This document shows, piece after piece, positions 1 to 10,735 of a stretch of DNA of 64,000 bases. Below the pieces are notes generated by a model. The model did no database searches, was not told the origin of the DNA, and saw only the letters and a list, made by a program, of their open reading frames with translations. The position numbers and the translations under genes are program-made. Numbering within the stretch: the stretch's first letter is position 1; each line of letters starts with the position of its first letter. Origin of the DNA: Thalassia testudinum (taxonomy: Eukaryota; Streptophyta; Magnoliopsida; Alismatales; Hydrocharitaceae); assembly GCA_037157565.1 (NCBI GenBank), contig JAZHRO010000054.1:13995501-14059500 (forward strand), given 5' to 3'.

Positions 1-137
1 ATATTCGCAATTATATTTTTTAGGATTTTTTATAAGCAAGGCGATATAATTACAATGGAGCTATCAGACTAAAAGAGAGAGAGAGAGAACATGCATTCAA
101 TATTTCAACTATTTATATAATCAAACTAAATAAAAGT

Positions 138-206
138 TACACTAGAAAGCGGAAAATCAATTACACTATAAAGTAGGAAAATTCTACACTAGAAAAGCTG
201 TAAATA
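138..206. repeat. Short tandem repeat, three ~23-bp units
   Basis: TACACTAGAAAG-like units start at 138, 162 and 185. Each continues with an A-rich stretch. It lies inside the putative minus-strand LTR. Confidence 0.6.
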
Positions 207-480
207 AGAATGGGACAGAGAAGTTATCCTCCTCGACGATTGCTTGGAGGACGAGCTGGACGGGACGACATCTGGACGAAGGAGAACGAAGCAAGACGAA
301 GGAGGACGAACGGGAACGAAGCAGCACGCCGTTGTCGTCGCGGGATCCACTTCCGAAGGGGAACGAAAATTTGGACTTTATCTCGCGAGAAGCATCCCGG
401 GTGTGGGACAAGCTTCTCTTGAGCTTTGGAGGGGTAGAGGGGAGAAGGAAGGGATGAGAATTTCGTATGGAGGGGGTCTC

Positions 481-488
481 CTTTTATA
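481..488 (-). promoter_or_regulatory. TATA box of the minus-strand LTR
   Basis: The minus strand reads TATAAAAG here, followed (toward lower coordinates) by a pyrimidine-rich leader. This matches the U3/R layout of plant LTRs. It is inferred from sequence alone. Confidence 0.4.
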
Positions 489-540
489 GTTGCAAGGAGT
501 GGGAGCAAAATGGACATTACAACTTCAAAATAATAAATGA

Positions 541-579
541 GGGGTCTTTAGTGACGGATAAAACCGTCGCTAAAGCCCC
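541..579. repeat. Hairpin-forming inverted repeat
   Basis: Arms TTTAGTGACGG (547-557) and CCGTCGCTAAA (564-574) pair with one mismatch. They are extended by GGGG at 541-544 and CCCC at 576-579. Similar GACGG...CCGTC arms occur in subterminal parts of plant CACTA transposons, but no CACTA ends are seen here. Confidence 0.6.
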
Positions 580-1510
580 CAACGTGGGCGTAGCTTCATC
601 GCCCACGCGCGCCCGCTCAGCTGCTTGAGCGCGCAACGCTTGCGCACGTTCGTCGATTCTCGGTCGTCCGATCGCGAGATCGGATGGCTTAAGATGCGTC
701 TCCGCCCGCTAGTTGTTCGCCCGCTTGGCGAGTGCGATCGCTCGTTCACGCCGCGCGTTCAATCGCGCGTGAATGCTATCGGGCGCTCACGACCATCGGA
801 TCTCCATCTGACGCTCCACGCGCCTCAATTGCCCGCGCCTTCCAGCCCCTCACCGCGGCTCGAACCCGTGCCCGCCGCTCGCGAAAGCGCGCTCGATCGC
901 TGTGCTATGGGGCGCGGATGGTCGAGCGGACGCTTTTAGGCGCGGTCGACCACAGCTGTTGGATCAAGATCCAACTGCGGAGAGCGAGCGAGTGTAGGCC
1001 TTTGTAGAATGCGTGCGGCCGTTTGGGCGGTCGAGATGGCACCACGTGGCACCATCTTGGCCGTCCATCTTCTGGAAGTTGTAGATGTTGCCACGAATGT
1101 CGGATTGACTTGATTTTTGCATTGTTGGGCTGCGATCATCGATCCGAATTCATCCGTGCGGTCGGATTTGTCATCTGAAGTGCAGATTTTCACCATCCTG
1201 GCCCTTGATCTTCTAGGATTCCCTGGTCACTATCTGATGCTACGGATGTCTGATTAGGACGATCTTGGAGTCGTTGAACTCCAATCGTCGCCCTGATCAC
1301 ATCCATACGGTTGGATCTTTGATCTGAGGCGCCGATAAAATGTTTGCCCTGTCCAAGCACATAAAAGGAGACAATTAACCTCCATTTTATTCAAACTACT
1401 CTAAATGCAAGATGATGGATGTTATGCAATATTTATACCATGAAATGCAATCCTATGCTTAAGAACATGCATAAATAGACATTTTAAGTAGTGTAAATGT
1501 GTTTACATCA

Positions 1511-2404
1511 AGTCCTAAGAGAGAATTCTGAGAAAGAGAGAGACGCGGGGAAGGGGTAGGGGTAGGTTTTGCTCTGACCTTTGTGTGAGCATGCAGGAAG
1601 AAAAGAAGAAGAAGAGGAAGAAGAGAAGCGGTAGAAGCCTTAGCCGCTCGGGGCAGCTGAAGAAGAAGGAAGGAAGGAGAGGAACAGAAGAAGAAAAGAA
1701 GAAGCCACACTGGGAAGTTGAAGAAGAAGGAAGGAAGGAGAGAAATAAAAGAAGAAAAGAAGAAGCCACACTGGGCAGCTGAAGAAAGAAGAAGGAAGGC
1801 ACTGTAGCAAAGCCACAGATAAGTCGTCTGAGCACTGCATCAGACATCGAAATCACCACAGCCGCAAGCAAAGAAGAAAGAAGAAGAAGAAAGAGGAAGG
1901 AAGGCCAGTGGCCAGAGCACAAAGAAGAAGAAAGAAGAAGGCAAAAGCCTTTGCAGCCGCCAGAAAGGCAGGAAAGAAAAGAAGAAAGAAGGAAAGAAAA
2001 GAAGGAGAGTCAGCGGCCAGAGCAGAAAAGAAAGAGAAAAGAAGAAAAGAGGAAGGAAAGTCAGCGGCCAAGAAGAAGGAAGAAAAGAAGAGGAAGATCA
2101 CCACTACCGCAGAGAAGAAAAAGAGAAAAGAGAAGGCAAGACTGAAGAAGAGCAAGGAAATCAAAGAGAAGAAGAAAAGAGAGAAAAAGAAGAGAGAAGA
2201 AGCCAACAAAACTCTCTCTCTCTCTTATTTTTGTAACATAATTGAGAACTTTTATACTTCTAGAATTCTAGTTGCTCCCTGAGTTCGACCTCGGGAAAAC
2301 TTTGTATTCCGAGTAAAAATTTGTAGTAATCTGGTAGCTGTTTTGTCAAATACTACAATGATTGTAAACCATAATAACATAAAGACGAAACCCAACCGGC
2401 CCCA
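1511..2404 (+). mobile_element. 5' LTR (right part only) of Athila-type element
   Basis: This stretch matches 15531-16381 of the 3' LTR nearly throughout and ends in CCCCA at 2404, just before the primer binding site. The left two thirds of the LTR are missing, displaced by the unrelated sequence that ends at 1510. Compared with the 3' LTR it has an extra tandem copy of a segment of about 65 bp (GAAGCCACACTGGG units near 1702 and 1759). Confidence 0.85.
1580..2210 (+). repeat. Long purine-rich tract in the LTR
   Basis: More than 600 bases of GAA/GGA/AAG-type sequence, almost purely purine on the + strand. The same tract occurs at 15616-16195 and, inverted, at 6536-6960. Long reading frames over it are low-complexity by-products. 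Such tracts can form triplex DNA (inference). Confidence 0.8.
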
Positions 2405-2409
2405 ATTTT

Positions 2410-2427
2410 TGGCGCCGTTGCCGGGGA
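2410..2427 (+). promoter_or_regulatory. Primer binding site (tRNA-Asp type)
   Basis: TGGCGCCGTTGCCGGGGA lies five bases after the LTR end and is complementary to the 3' end of plant tRNA-Asp. This is the usual primer site of Athila/Tat-type gypsy elements. Confidence 0.9.
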
Positions 2428-3473
2428 GCAACGGCTATTCTAGAAGCCATAAAATCTCTATTTGTAAATTTCTACTAATCTCTTCTCTTTTGTGTGCAGG
2501 TACAAGAAAATCAAGAAGCAACTGCACAACAACCACTCCGAGGACAGGTAATTTTCTATCCTCTCACTATTAACCCCTAAATTCTAAAGAGGAAGAAAAA
2601 AAAAGAACAAGTAATATAGGTCTAACCTATCTTCTATACTTAGTAAATCATTAAAAGCTGCATGTTCTCAACCCACTATTCCTGCACACACTATTAAGGG
2701 TATTTAAAGGCTAACACCTTCTTGCCTGAGCCCTAATTACCCAACAAAGAGCTAACCTGACCAAGTAGAGCCAACATAAGATTCAATATTAGGATTTTAA
2801 AGACACACTTCTTAAGCAAGAATTGAGAAATCCCAAAAGAAGTGTGCCTAAGCCATTGATTGAAAATACCAATTCAGAGAAACCCTAAGAAAATTGGCTC
2901 TCTAAAAACACTTGAACCCTAAAAGACAAGACCTAATAAGCTCTCAAAAGAACTAGCAGGTGAAGTTGACCCCTGGGGTCAACCAACCTTCAACTTAGGT
3001 CACTCTTTGCACTCAAAAAGCCTAAAGTTCAAGTGAAAATCTAAGCACCTTGACCTTAAACTAAAAGTGGTAGACTTAAGAGGTCAAGATCCCCATTCTG
3101 GTCTACCTGGAATCTCAGTGACAAGAGAGGTTGGGTGGGGGAAACCCTATAACCCGTGGGGACGCTCTACCGTGTAGGGGTCTTCGTGGGACTCACCCTC
3201 TCTAGCTGCCCAGGTAATTCTCAGGTGGTCAATCTTTTGATTAAGGGGTCCATCTGCCCCGCACCCCTATAGTCACCCAACATTTTGGGTGTCTTGATTG
3301 GGTCCAGCACCTACTAAACTCATCTTCTCCATCAGTGTATGTTTGGTAGGAGGTCCTTGAAACCTCCTTTAGAACTTCACTCTCCTCGAGGCCGAGCCTC
3401 AGTGCCCTTGTTTGAGAAAACAACACTTCACATCGATCTCTCCTCCGAACCCAACTCACCTTCTTCTTCCACA
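2428..3473 (+). other. Untranslated leader of the Athila-type element
   Basis: About 1 kb between the primer site and the gag start. No open frame of substance. It is partly A-rich and contains many short CCTAA-type stretches. Confidence 0.6.
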
Positions 3474-5423
3474 ATGGCTCAGCCAGTTGAGGAAGAGAAC
3501 AATCTGGAGCACCAGCTCTAGTGACTCAATGACCTCTTCCAGAACTTTGTGCACCCACCGCAGTGTCCTATGATGCGGGACCATCCTACTACGGTGGCCA
3601 TTGAGCCTCGAGTCAGAATCCCGACTGGAGAACCTGATTCTGAATTAAAGCCCAATATGATTCATACCATACCTAAATTTCATGGGCTTAATTCTGAAGA
3701 CCCCTTCCAGCACATCAAACAGTTAAAGCATCTGGCCCAAACTTTTGGGTCAGATGCGCAAAATCGGGATATTCTCCTTATGAAGATGTTCTCTTTCTCC
3801 CTTATGGACAAGGCTACTCATTGGTACCAAAGACAGACCCGGCCGATCAACAATTGGGAAGAACTTCAGTCCGAGTTCTTGAAGAAGTTCTTTCCCGTTG
3901 GTCGGACCAATGCCTTGCGCCATCAGATTACCCACTTCACTCAGCAAACGGGAGAACCTCTCCATGAGGCATGGGATCGCTTCTAGGATCTCATGAGAAA
4001 GTGCCCCCATCACGGAATTCCTAAATGGGAACAAGTCCAATCTTTTTACCAGGGACTCTGTGAGGATATTAGGCTTTTCGTCAATGCAACTTGCGGAGGG
4101 AATATCATGGGTCAGCATGAGGACACCGTGTGGGAGATTCTCGAAAATATGTGCGAGAACTCCATCAATAATGACTCCATGGGATTATTCGACAAGACGA
4201 ATACTCGCGCATCGACGAACCTTAGGGGAGCACACGAGACACAGGGCCTGTCCGCATCAGTCGACCTGGAATTGATGTCCAGTCGATTGGACAATGTCTC
4301 TATCATCGAGAAGAAGGTGGACGAGCTGACTCAGCACTTGCAGCGAGCCACCTCTGCGCATAGTTCCTTTGCACAGCCTCCTTTCACACGGGAGACTATG
4401 CAAAACATTCTTCACCGACCTTCTCCTGGGATGGATTCGTATCCACCCCCATCTGATTCTTGGATCGGAGGATCCTCCAATCCTTTCTATACTAGCCAGG
4501 GGAATTCCATCCCCTCATTCTCTGACTCTTTGGAGGTTCCTCAGACCTGCGAGGACCTCAACGCCATCCAGAATGATCCATTCTCCAACACCTACAACCC
4601 TAGATGGCGAAACCATCCCAACTTCCAATGGACGGGAAATTCCCAAACTCAGAGACCACCCTTTCTGCCCCGTCCACAACCACCTCGTCCTTACCAGCCA
4701 CCTCAGCCTCGGCCCAACCCTGCTTATTCATCAGGGCCAAACTAAGACCAAATGTCCCTCTTCCTTCAGACTATGGCTGACATTCAAAGAACAAATGCGG
4801 CTATTCAGAAACAACACAAGGACGAACTTACAGAGGTTCAAAATCAACTGGCTCAGTTGGCAAATTCTCGCCAACCGGACACACTTCCTTCCCAACCTCT
4901 TCCTAACCCTAATAATGTGACGACCCAGCGGCGCGTTATGAACCCAAACCTGGGCCAAGCACACATGATTTATCATGCCCCCTCTGTTCCTTCACCTGAC
5001 GGGATGGAGGCTTCCACTTCTTATGTGGGTTATCAGCAGCAACCCATCCTATCCAACCCTAACCAAAACCAGGCAGGACTAAATTCCGTAACAACCCGTA
5101 GTGGTAAGGAGACCCAAGATCCACCTTATCCAGACCACTCCAAGCCTGGTAGTGATCCTAACCCTAGGACAGTAATCTAGGACGTTCCTATCCCCGTCCC
5201 AAATCAAAGACCTGGACCTATCCTAGAAGAACCAACCAAGGTTCCATTTCCCGAGGCCTTGAACAAGGGAAAGAAGACAACCAAACCAGTGGCACCTGAG
5301 GAGGACCTGGTCAAGCTCTTTGAGCAGGTCCAAATAAACATCCCCTTGATAGATGCGATTCGCCACGTACCAACTTACGTACGATTCTTAAAGCATGTGT
5401 GTACACCTCAGCGTAAGCCGTGA
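3474..5423 (+). pseudogene. Athila-type gag (broken)
   Basis: The frame opens with ATG at 3474 and runs through one reading frame to 5423, cut by nonsense codons at about 3519, 3522, 3984, 4743, 5178 and 5421. The part from about 3650 to 4000 is the retrotransposon gag domain (motifs DKATHWY, EFLKKFFP, LHEAWDRF); KCPHHG follows just after the stop at 3984. It continues into a proline-rich stretch (4660-4740), a coiled-coil-like QLAQLANSRQ region and the VTTRSG and IDAIRHVP motifs that precede protease in this lineage. The gag protein would form the virus-like particle in the cytoplasm. No frameshift is seen in this part, only substitutions, so it decayed recently enough to align easily. Confidence 0.85.
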
Positions 5424-6338
5424 ACCAAGAGTGGGAGTCCAATTGTACTGTCAGAGCAAGCTAGCTCTGTAATCCTAAGCAGACTCCCACCCAAGGCAAA
5501 AGATCCTTGTACTCCCCTGATTTTCTGCAAAATAGGTGAAACCCAATTTGACAAAGCATTGCTAGACTTGGGTGCTTCCATAAATCTGATACCCACATCC
5601 TTACTTAACCACCTAGAAGAATCTGAGTTAAAATCGACTGAGGTGACACTACAATTAGCAGATCGATCTATAAAGTCACCTAAAGGGATTCTCGAGGATG
5701 TTATTGTAAGAGTGCGGGATTTCTATTTCCCTGTAGACTTTATAGTCTTAGACATGGATGCACCTGAGAACCCTAAGGATACATCGATCATTCTAGGGAG
5801 ACCTTTCCTGGCTACTGCTAGAGCCAACATCAGTTGTGAGGAGGGCCAAATAGAGCTAAAATTTGGGAATCAAACCCTCAAAATTGATATCTTTAAGGCC
5901 CAACAAGGAATCAATGGCGGTGTTATCGAACAAATCTGTGATATTAGGGCTTTGGTTGATGAAACGCATTTTGAGAATGATCTGATTATACCTCATCAAC
6001 CACAGAAAGATCTTGAACCGCAATTAGAGGAATCAGATCCTAATGTGGACAGACCCATAACTCCTATCCTTGAACCTCACACTTACCCTAAACCACCCAC
6101 CGCTGCTGACAACCCCATCCTTGAACTGAAACCCCTTCCCGATCATTTGAAATACATCTTTTTGGGTTCTAATCAAACCCTTTCTGTGATTATAAATTTC
6201 AAGCTCTCTCCTGATCAGGAATCCCGTTTGATTGCTGTTCTCCAGCAACATCGCAGAGCCATTGGATGGACTCTCGATGACTTGACTGGAATAAGTCCCT
6301 CTTACTGCACACACCATATTTACTCAGAAGAGGACGCA
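5424..6338 (+). pseudogene. Athila-type protease and start of reverse transcriptase
   Basis: It continues in the gag frame. The aspartic protease active site appears as LLDLGASINLIP near 5556-5590, with the T of the usual D-T/S-G triad replaced (DLG). The flap and the second hydrophobic motif (IILGRPFLATARA) lie near 5788-5826. After a variable linker come the first residues of the RT domain (GWTLDDLTGISP near 6266). The frame is cut at 6338 by the inserted solo LTR and resumes at 9171. Confidence 0.85.
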
Positions 6339-7325
6339 TGGTAGCCTGTAGGCCGTTTTGCATCTTTATGTTTATTATAGTACAGTCGTTATAGTATAAG
6401 ACAAAACAGCTACGGTTATCATTACAAAAGATTTTTTTACTTGGAAGTTGTATTCCCGAGGTCGAACTTAGGGAGCTACTGGAATTCTAGAATTACAAGG
6501 GTTCTCTAATTAGATTACAAAATGAGAGAGAGTTTTGTTGGCTTCTTCTTCTCTTCTTTCTTCTCTTTTCTTTCTGGCCATTCCTCTTCTTTTTCTTCTT
6601 CTTCTTTTCTTCCTGTCTTCTTCTCTCTTTTCTTTCTTTCTTTCAGCTGCAGAGTCTTCTTCTTTTCTTCTTCCTCTTCTCTGCTTCCTTCTTTTGTTCT
6701 TCTCTTTCTTTCTCTTTCTTTCTTTCTCTTTCTTTTGCTCTGGCGGCTATGTCTTCTTCCCTCTTCTTCTTCTTCTTTTTCTTCAGTCTTCTTTTTCTTC
6801 TTTTCTTACTTTATCTCCTCTGGCCGTTGCTCAACCGTCGTCCGATGCAGTGGCCAGACGACTTAACTGTAGGTTTGCTACAATGCTCTTCTTCTTCTAT
6901 TTCTTCTTTCTTGCTTCTCCTTCTTCTTTCTTTCTTCTGAGCGGCTAAGGCTTTGGCCGCCTTCCTTTCTTCTTCTTCTTCTGCTCCTGCACACTCGCAC
7001 AATGGGTCAGAGCAAAACCTACCTCTACCCTTCCCCGTGTCTCTCTTTCTCAGATTTCTCTAATAGGATCGCTCTCCCAGAGCCGGGCATTCGGGTACGG
7101 GTATCGCGCCCGGGACCAGGCCCACCGGCATGCGGTGGTGGGCGAGGAGTGCGCGGGTTTGGGTAATTGGATCCAGCCCAGACCTGCGGGGCGTGAGCGC
7201 GGGCGAGGGCGAGTGAGCGCGTGGTGCGCTGTGTGCGGGTGAGAGGGACCTGACCCCTGTGTTCGAAGGCAGTAATCCCTAAACACTTTTTCAATATAAG
7301 TGTGGGCGTGCAGCCGCACACTTAC

Positions 7326-7349
7326 GAGGTGGGACTAAAGTCCCACCTC
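7326..7349. repeat. 24-bp palindrome in solo LTR
   Basis: GAGGTGGGACT / AGTCCCACCTC arms of 11 bp around a two-base centre. The equivalent palindrome is kept in the 3' LTR at 15253-15276. Confidence 0.85.
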
Positions 7350-8230
7350 CAAATCTCGCACCCGCGGCTGAGGGAGCTGCGGTCAATTGCAGCCGTGTGC
7401 GAGGCTTTCACCCCAGCTGTAGGCCTGGGATGCTTCGCGGGGACAAGCCGCGCGTCTTGGAGTGCGAGCCTAGGTGAGGGCGAACCTGCAGCTACAGGTG
7501 AAGGAGCTTCACCTGCTCAACAATGGCGGCGAAGAGGGCGTGACCTGAAATCAAGAATACGGCCTCTCGGCCCAGTCAGAGGATGCAGGGAGCTTCGCCG
7601 GAGTGCGGCGAAGCCAGTGAGGGTGGTGGCGAGGCATGAGGCGGCGTATGGTGGCAGCCCTAGGTCGGACTGTGGTCGGAGAAATAGGTTTGTTCAGGGG
7701 GTCGCTAGGTGGCATGTGGCAGGGAATGGAAAGGGGGAAGCTGTTGAGTGGAGTGAGGGGAAGCTTCTGAGGTAATCGGCGAGGGGTGAGAAGGTCTGTG
7801 GAGGTGGGATGAGCTCACCGGAGAGGGTGGTCAGAGATGGAGCAGGCGGAGATGGAAGTTGTGTGTGGTGGCACGAAAAGATAAATTGGCAGAGGGGAAA
7901 TTTAAAGGAGGAGGAGAGGAAGCTTTTTACCTAGGTTTTGGACGAAAGGGGAGGGTGGAGCCACCAGCTCATACCTGCCAGAGCTGGGGAAGAAGAGGCC
8001 CTGGAGAGGAGTGCGGTGATGAGGAAGCAGGCGGAGGGCGCCGGCGGGTACAGCACGACGCAGACGAGAGGGCAAGGGGAACCATGCTGCAGGTAAGGCG
8101 GCAGAGCGACGATGAGGAAGAGGAGAGAGTCGCCGGAAGCTGCAGGCCGTCTGACGAAGGAGTAGAGGACGAAGTGCGGGGTTGTTCTCCATCAAAGAGA
8201 GCTTGCCAGAACCGGCAGGGGGTGCTGGTT

Positions 8231-8240
8231 CTTATAAAGG
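8231..8240 (-). promoter_or_regulatory. LTR promoter TATA box (solo LTR)
   Basis: The minus strand reads CCTTTATAAG about 925 bp from the LTR start. The same ten bases sit about 922 bp into the 3' LTR (14341-14350), which marks the conserved U3/R promoter of this family. Confidence 0.65.
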
Positions 8241-9170
8241 GGATGGCGGAGAGGGAGGCGTAGGCTGGCGACGTGCCAGCCTCGCAGGAGCGTGGTCGGA
8301 GACGAGACCCATACCTTCCGCGCGTTCGCATGGAAGGTATGGTGGTTGGCAGGCAGCATGGCCGGGGGCCTGCGACAGAGGACGTCGCAGGGAACCCTGG
8401 GTCTGTTCTGTAGGGCGGTCACCTCTCTCTGCGCGGCGCCATGCTTCGCGCAAAGTCGCCGGAGCATGGTGCTGCGCAGAGTTTTGCAGGAGGGACCGTT
8501 CTGCAAAGAACGACGAGAAAGTTGGGGGCCAAAATGTAAGGATTTCGAAAGAGAAGGGTCAAAAAGTAAATGAAGAGGACCAAATTGCAAAGTCGGTCAA
8601 GGAGGTCTCTTCTTAGGCTCAAGTTTTTATGCACGACTAATTTGCACCTAAGGTTTTTAATGGTGAATTTTATTTCTAGGTTGGATCATGTTTGACCGGC
8701 CAATTTACGTAAAAACTCAGATTAAGTCATTAATTGGGCATGGTTCTCTTTGTAGGTCAAAATGGGTTTCTAAGGACAAATTGAAGGTTCTAAATCCTAG
8801 AGATTATTTTTCTATGAATTTTAGAGGATTTAGTTGATTTTTACCCTACCTCGAACCTCGTGAATTAAAGTGGGTTTTTTTTAGGGTTACACAATGTCAT
8901 TTAATTTCTTGAAGTTGCTGTAACCCTTTTTAGATCAGATCATCCCACTTTCCTTCTTATTAGGCTTGTTTGACCTGTGTTTGGACCCTTAATTACCCTG
9001 TTTGCAAACTACGTTGGTGAAATTATAGTTTTACCCCTTATGACTTGTTTTCTTCCAAAACTCAGAATTCTTTGAGTTAAGTCTTTCTTTGGGTTATGTA
9101 GGAGCTTTTTCTTACATATCTAGGTTAGATTGTGCTAGTTATGGTTCATGATGAGGTTCTCATCAACGCA

Positions 9171-9987
9171 CGACCTTCCCGTGAAATGTAGAGACGTTTA
9201 AACCCCAATCTGCAGGAAGTCGTGAAAAAGGAGACCATAAAGTGGTTAGATGCAGGGATCATCTACCCGATCTCCGACAGTCGTTGGGTGAGCCCAATTC
9301 AGGTTGTGCCTAAAAAGGCAAGGCTCACCACCATTACGACTGAAATCGGAGAAGTCATACCTACCCGATTAGCCAACTCATGGAGAGTCTGCATAGATTA
9401 CCGACGACTCAATTCCTCTACGAAAAAGGATCATTTCCCACTACCATTCATTGATCAGATTCTCGAGAAATTAGCGGGAAATCGATTCTTCTACTTTCTT
9501 GACGGTACTTCGGTTATAACTAAGTAGCTATTCATCTTAAGGACCAAGAGAAGACCACATTCACCTGCCCCTTCGGAACGTATGCATTCCGAAGGATGCC
9601 TTTTGGTCTCTGCAATGCACTCGCGACTTTTCAGCGGTGCATGCTTGCCATATTCTCTGATATGGTAGGTGATTATCTAGAAGTCTTCATGGATGACTTC
9701 TCAGTTTTCGGGGCATCATTTGATGATTGCCTCCAGCACTTGGTTCATATACTCAGGCGCTGCATCAATGTTAATTTGGTTCTTTCCTGAGAAAAGATCC
9801 ATTTTATGGTGCCTGTGGGGATCGTCCTAGGACATCTGATTTCTGAGAAAGGCATCCAAGTGGATCGAGCCAAGGTTTATCTAATTTCTCATCTTCCTGT
9901 GCCTAGCTCGATCAGGGACATCCGTTCTTTTCTGGGGCACGTCGGTTTTTACCGTCGTTTCATTCCTAATTTTTTTAAAATCGCGTC
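9171..9987 (+). pseudogene. Athila-type reverse transcriptase (main part)
   Basis: The frame restarts after the solo LTR. Visible RT motifs are KWLDAGIIYPISDS, WRVCIDYRRLNSSTKKDHFP, TFTCPFGTYAFRRMPFGLCN and the catalytic FMDDFSVFG (about 9686-9712). The thumb-side motif FLGHVGFYRRFIPNF follows. It is broken by a TAG near 9189, a one-base deletion near 9503, a TAA near 9522-9543, and a TGA at the tryptophan position near 9789. RT would copy the element RNA to DNA inside the particle; this copy cannot. Confidence 0.9.
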
Positions 9988-10735
9988 CCTTGACTACTCT
10001 TCTCTTTAAGGATGTACCCTTCGAGATCTCCAAGGAATGCACTCAAGCATTTGAAAACCTCCGTGACCGAGTCACCCAGGCCCCGATCCTACAATCCCTT
10101 GATTGGTCTCAACCCTTTGAGATCATGTGCAATGCATCTGATTTCGCTGTAGGAGCGGTTCTGGGGTAGAAAGTTGACGGGAAACCCGTGGTCATCTACT
10201 ACGCTAGCAAGACACTTGACGAGGCTCAGCGTAACTATACAGTTACGGAGAAAGAGCTGCTAGCCGTAGTATTTGCCCTTGAAAATTTTCGATCTTATCT
10301 CCTGGGTTCCCACGTCATCATCTACTCGGATTACACGGCTGTGAGACATCTCCTTGCCAAGAAGGACGCAAAGCCCCGACTAATCCGATGGATCTTGCTG
10401 TTGCAAGAATTCGACCTCTAGATTCACGAGAAGGCGGGAAGACAAAATGTGGTAGCTGACCATTTATCCCGCCTTCCTTCTGAGATCATCAACCCTTCTG
10501 GACCCATCACGGAGCATTTCCCAGATGAACACCTGCTGACTATTGGTACTAGACTTCCAAGGTTTGCTAATATAGTAAACTACTTGGCATCTCATGAGAT
10601 CCCGTCTAATTGGCCGAAGGCCAAGAAAGACAAATTGCGCTATGATGCCAAGTATTACATTTGGGAAGATCCGTACCTCTTCCGCATAGGTGTCGACCAA
10701 ATCATCTGGAGATGTGTCCTGGAGGGTGAAATCAA
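9988..10735 (+). pseudogene. RNase H domain of Athila-type pol
   Basis: After a frameshift near 9985 the frame reads through [42 protein letters not shown] and [15 protein letters not shown], the standard gypsy RNase H motifs, ending with QNVVADHLSRLP. Nonsense codons fall near 10170 and 10419. A one-base insertion near 10731 shifts the frame before the integrase. Confidence 0.88.

Larger units (their letters stand above)
1..1510 (-). mobile_element. Partial LTR of an unidentified LTR retrotransposon
   Basis: On the minus strand this segment begins TGATGTAAAC at 1510 and has a TATA-box-like motif about 1 kb inside, as expected for an LTR read from right to left. Its right edge abuts exactly the point where homology to the Athila-type LTR starts (1511 corresponds to 15531). 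The left end lies outside the window, so neither the target duplication nor the element type can be confirmed. The middle (about 600-1000) is very GC-rich. No coding region is supported. Reading it as an LTR is inference; that it is foreign to the neighbouring LTR is seen directly. Confidence 0.5.
6339..9165 (-). mobile_element. Solo LTR of the same Athila-type family, inserted in pol
   Basis: The 2827-bp segment begins TGG and ends TCA and is flanked by ACGCA on both sides (6334-6338 and 9166-9170). Its reverse complement matches the 3' LTR at 13419-16381 from end to end, including the pyrimidine/purine tract, the TATA box and the 24-bp palindrome. No internal region is present, so it is a solo LTR formed by LTR-LTR recombination. 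It lies opposite to the host element and splits the RT domain cleanly in frame. Confidence 0.93.

Noticed and set aside
1585..2210. CRISPR-like repeats
   Set aside because: No regular spacers. This is a simple purine repeat in plant nuclear DNA.
1908..2282. Lys/Glu-rich frame over the purine tract of the 5' LTR
   Set aside because: Composition by-product of a GAA/GGA tract, not a gene.
7302..7775. 157-codon frame in the solo LTR
   Set aside because: Lies in non-coding LTR; the equivalent in the 3' LTR is not open.
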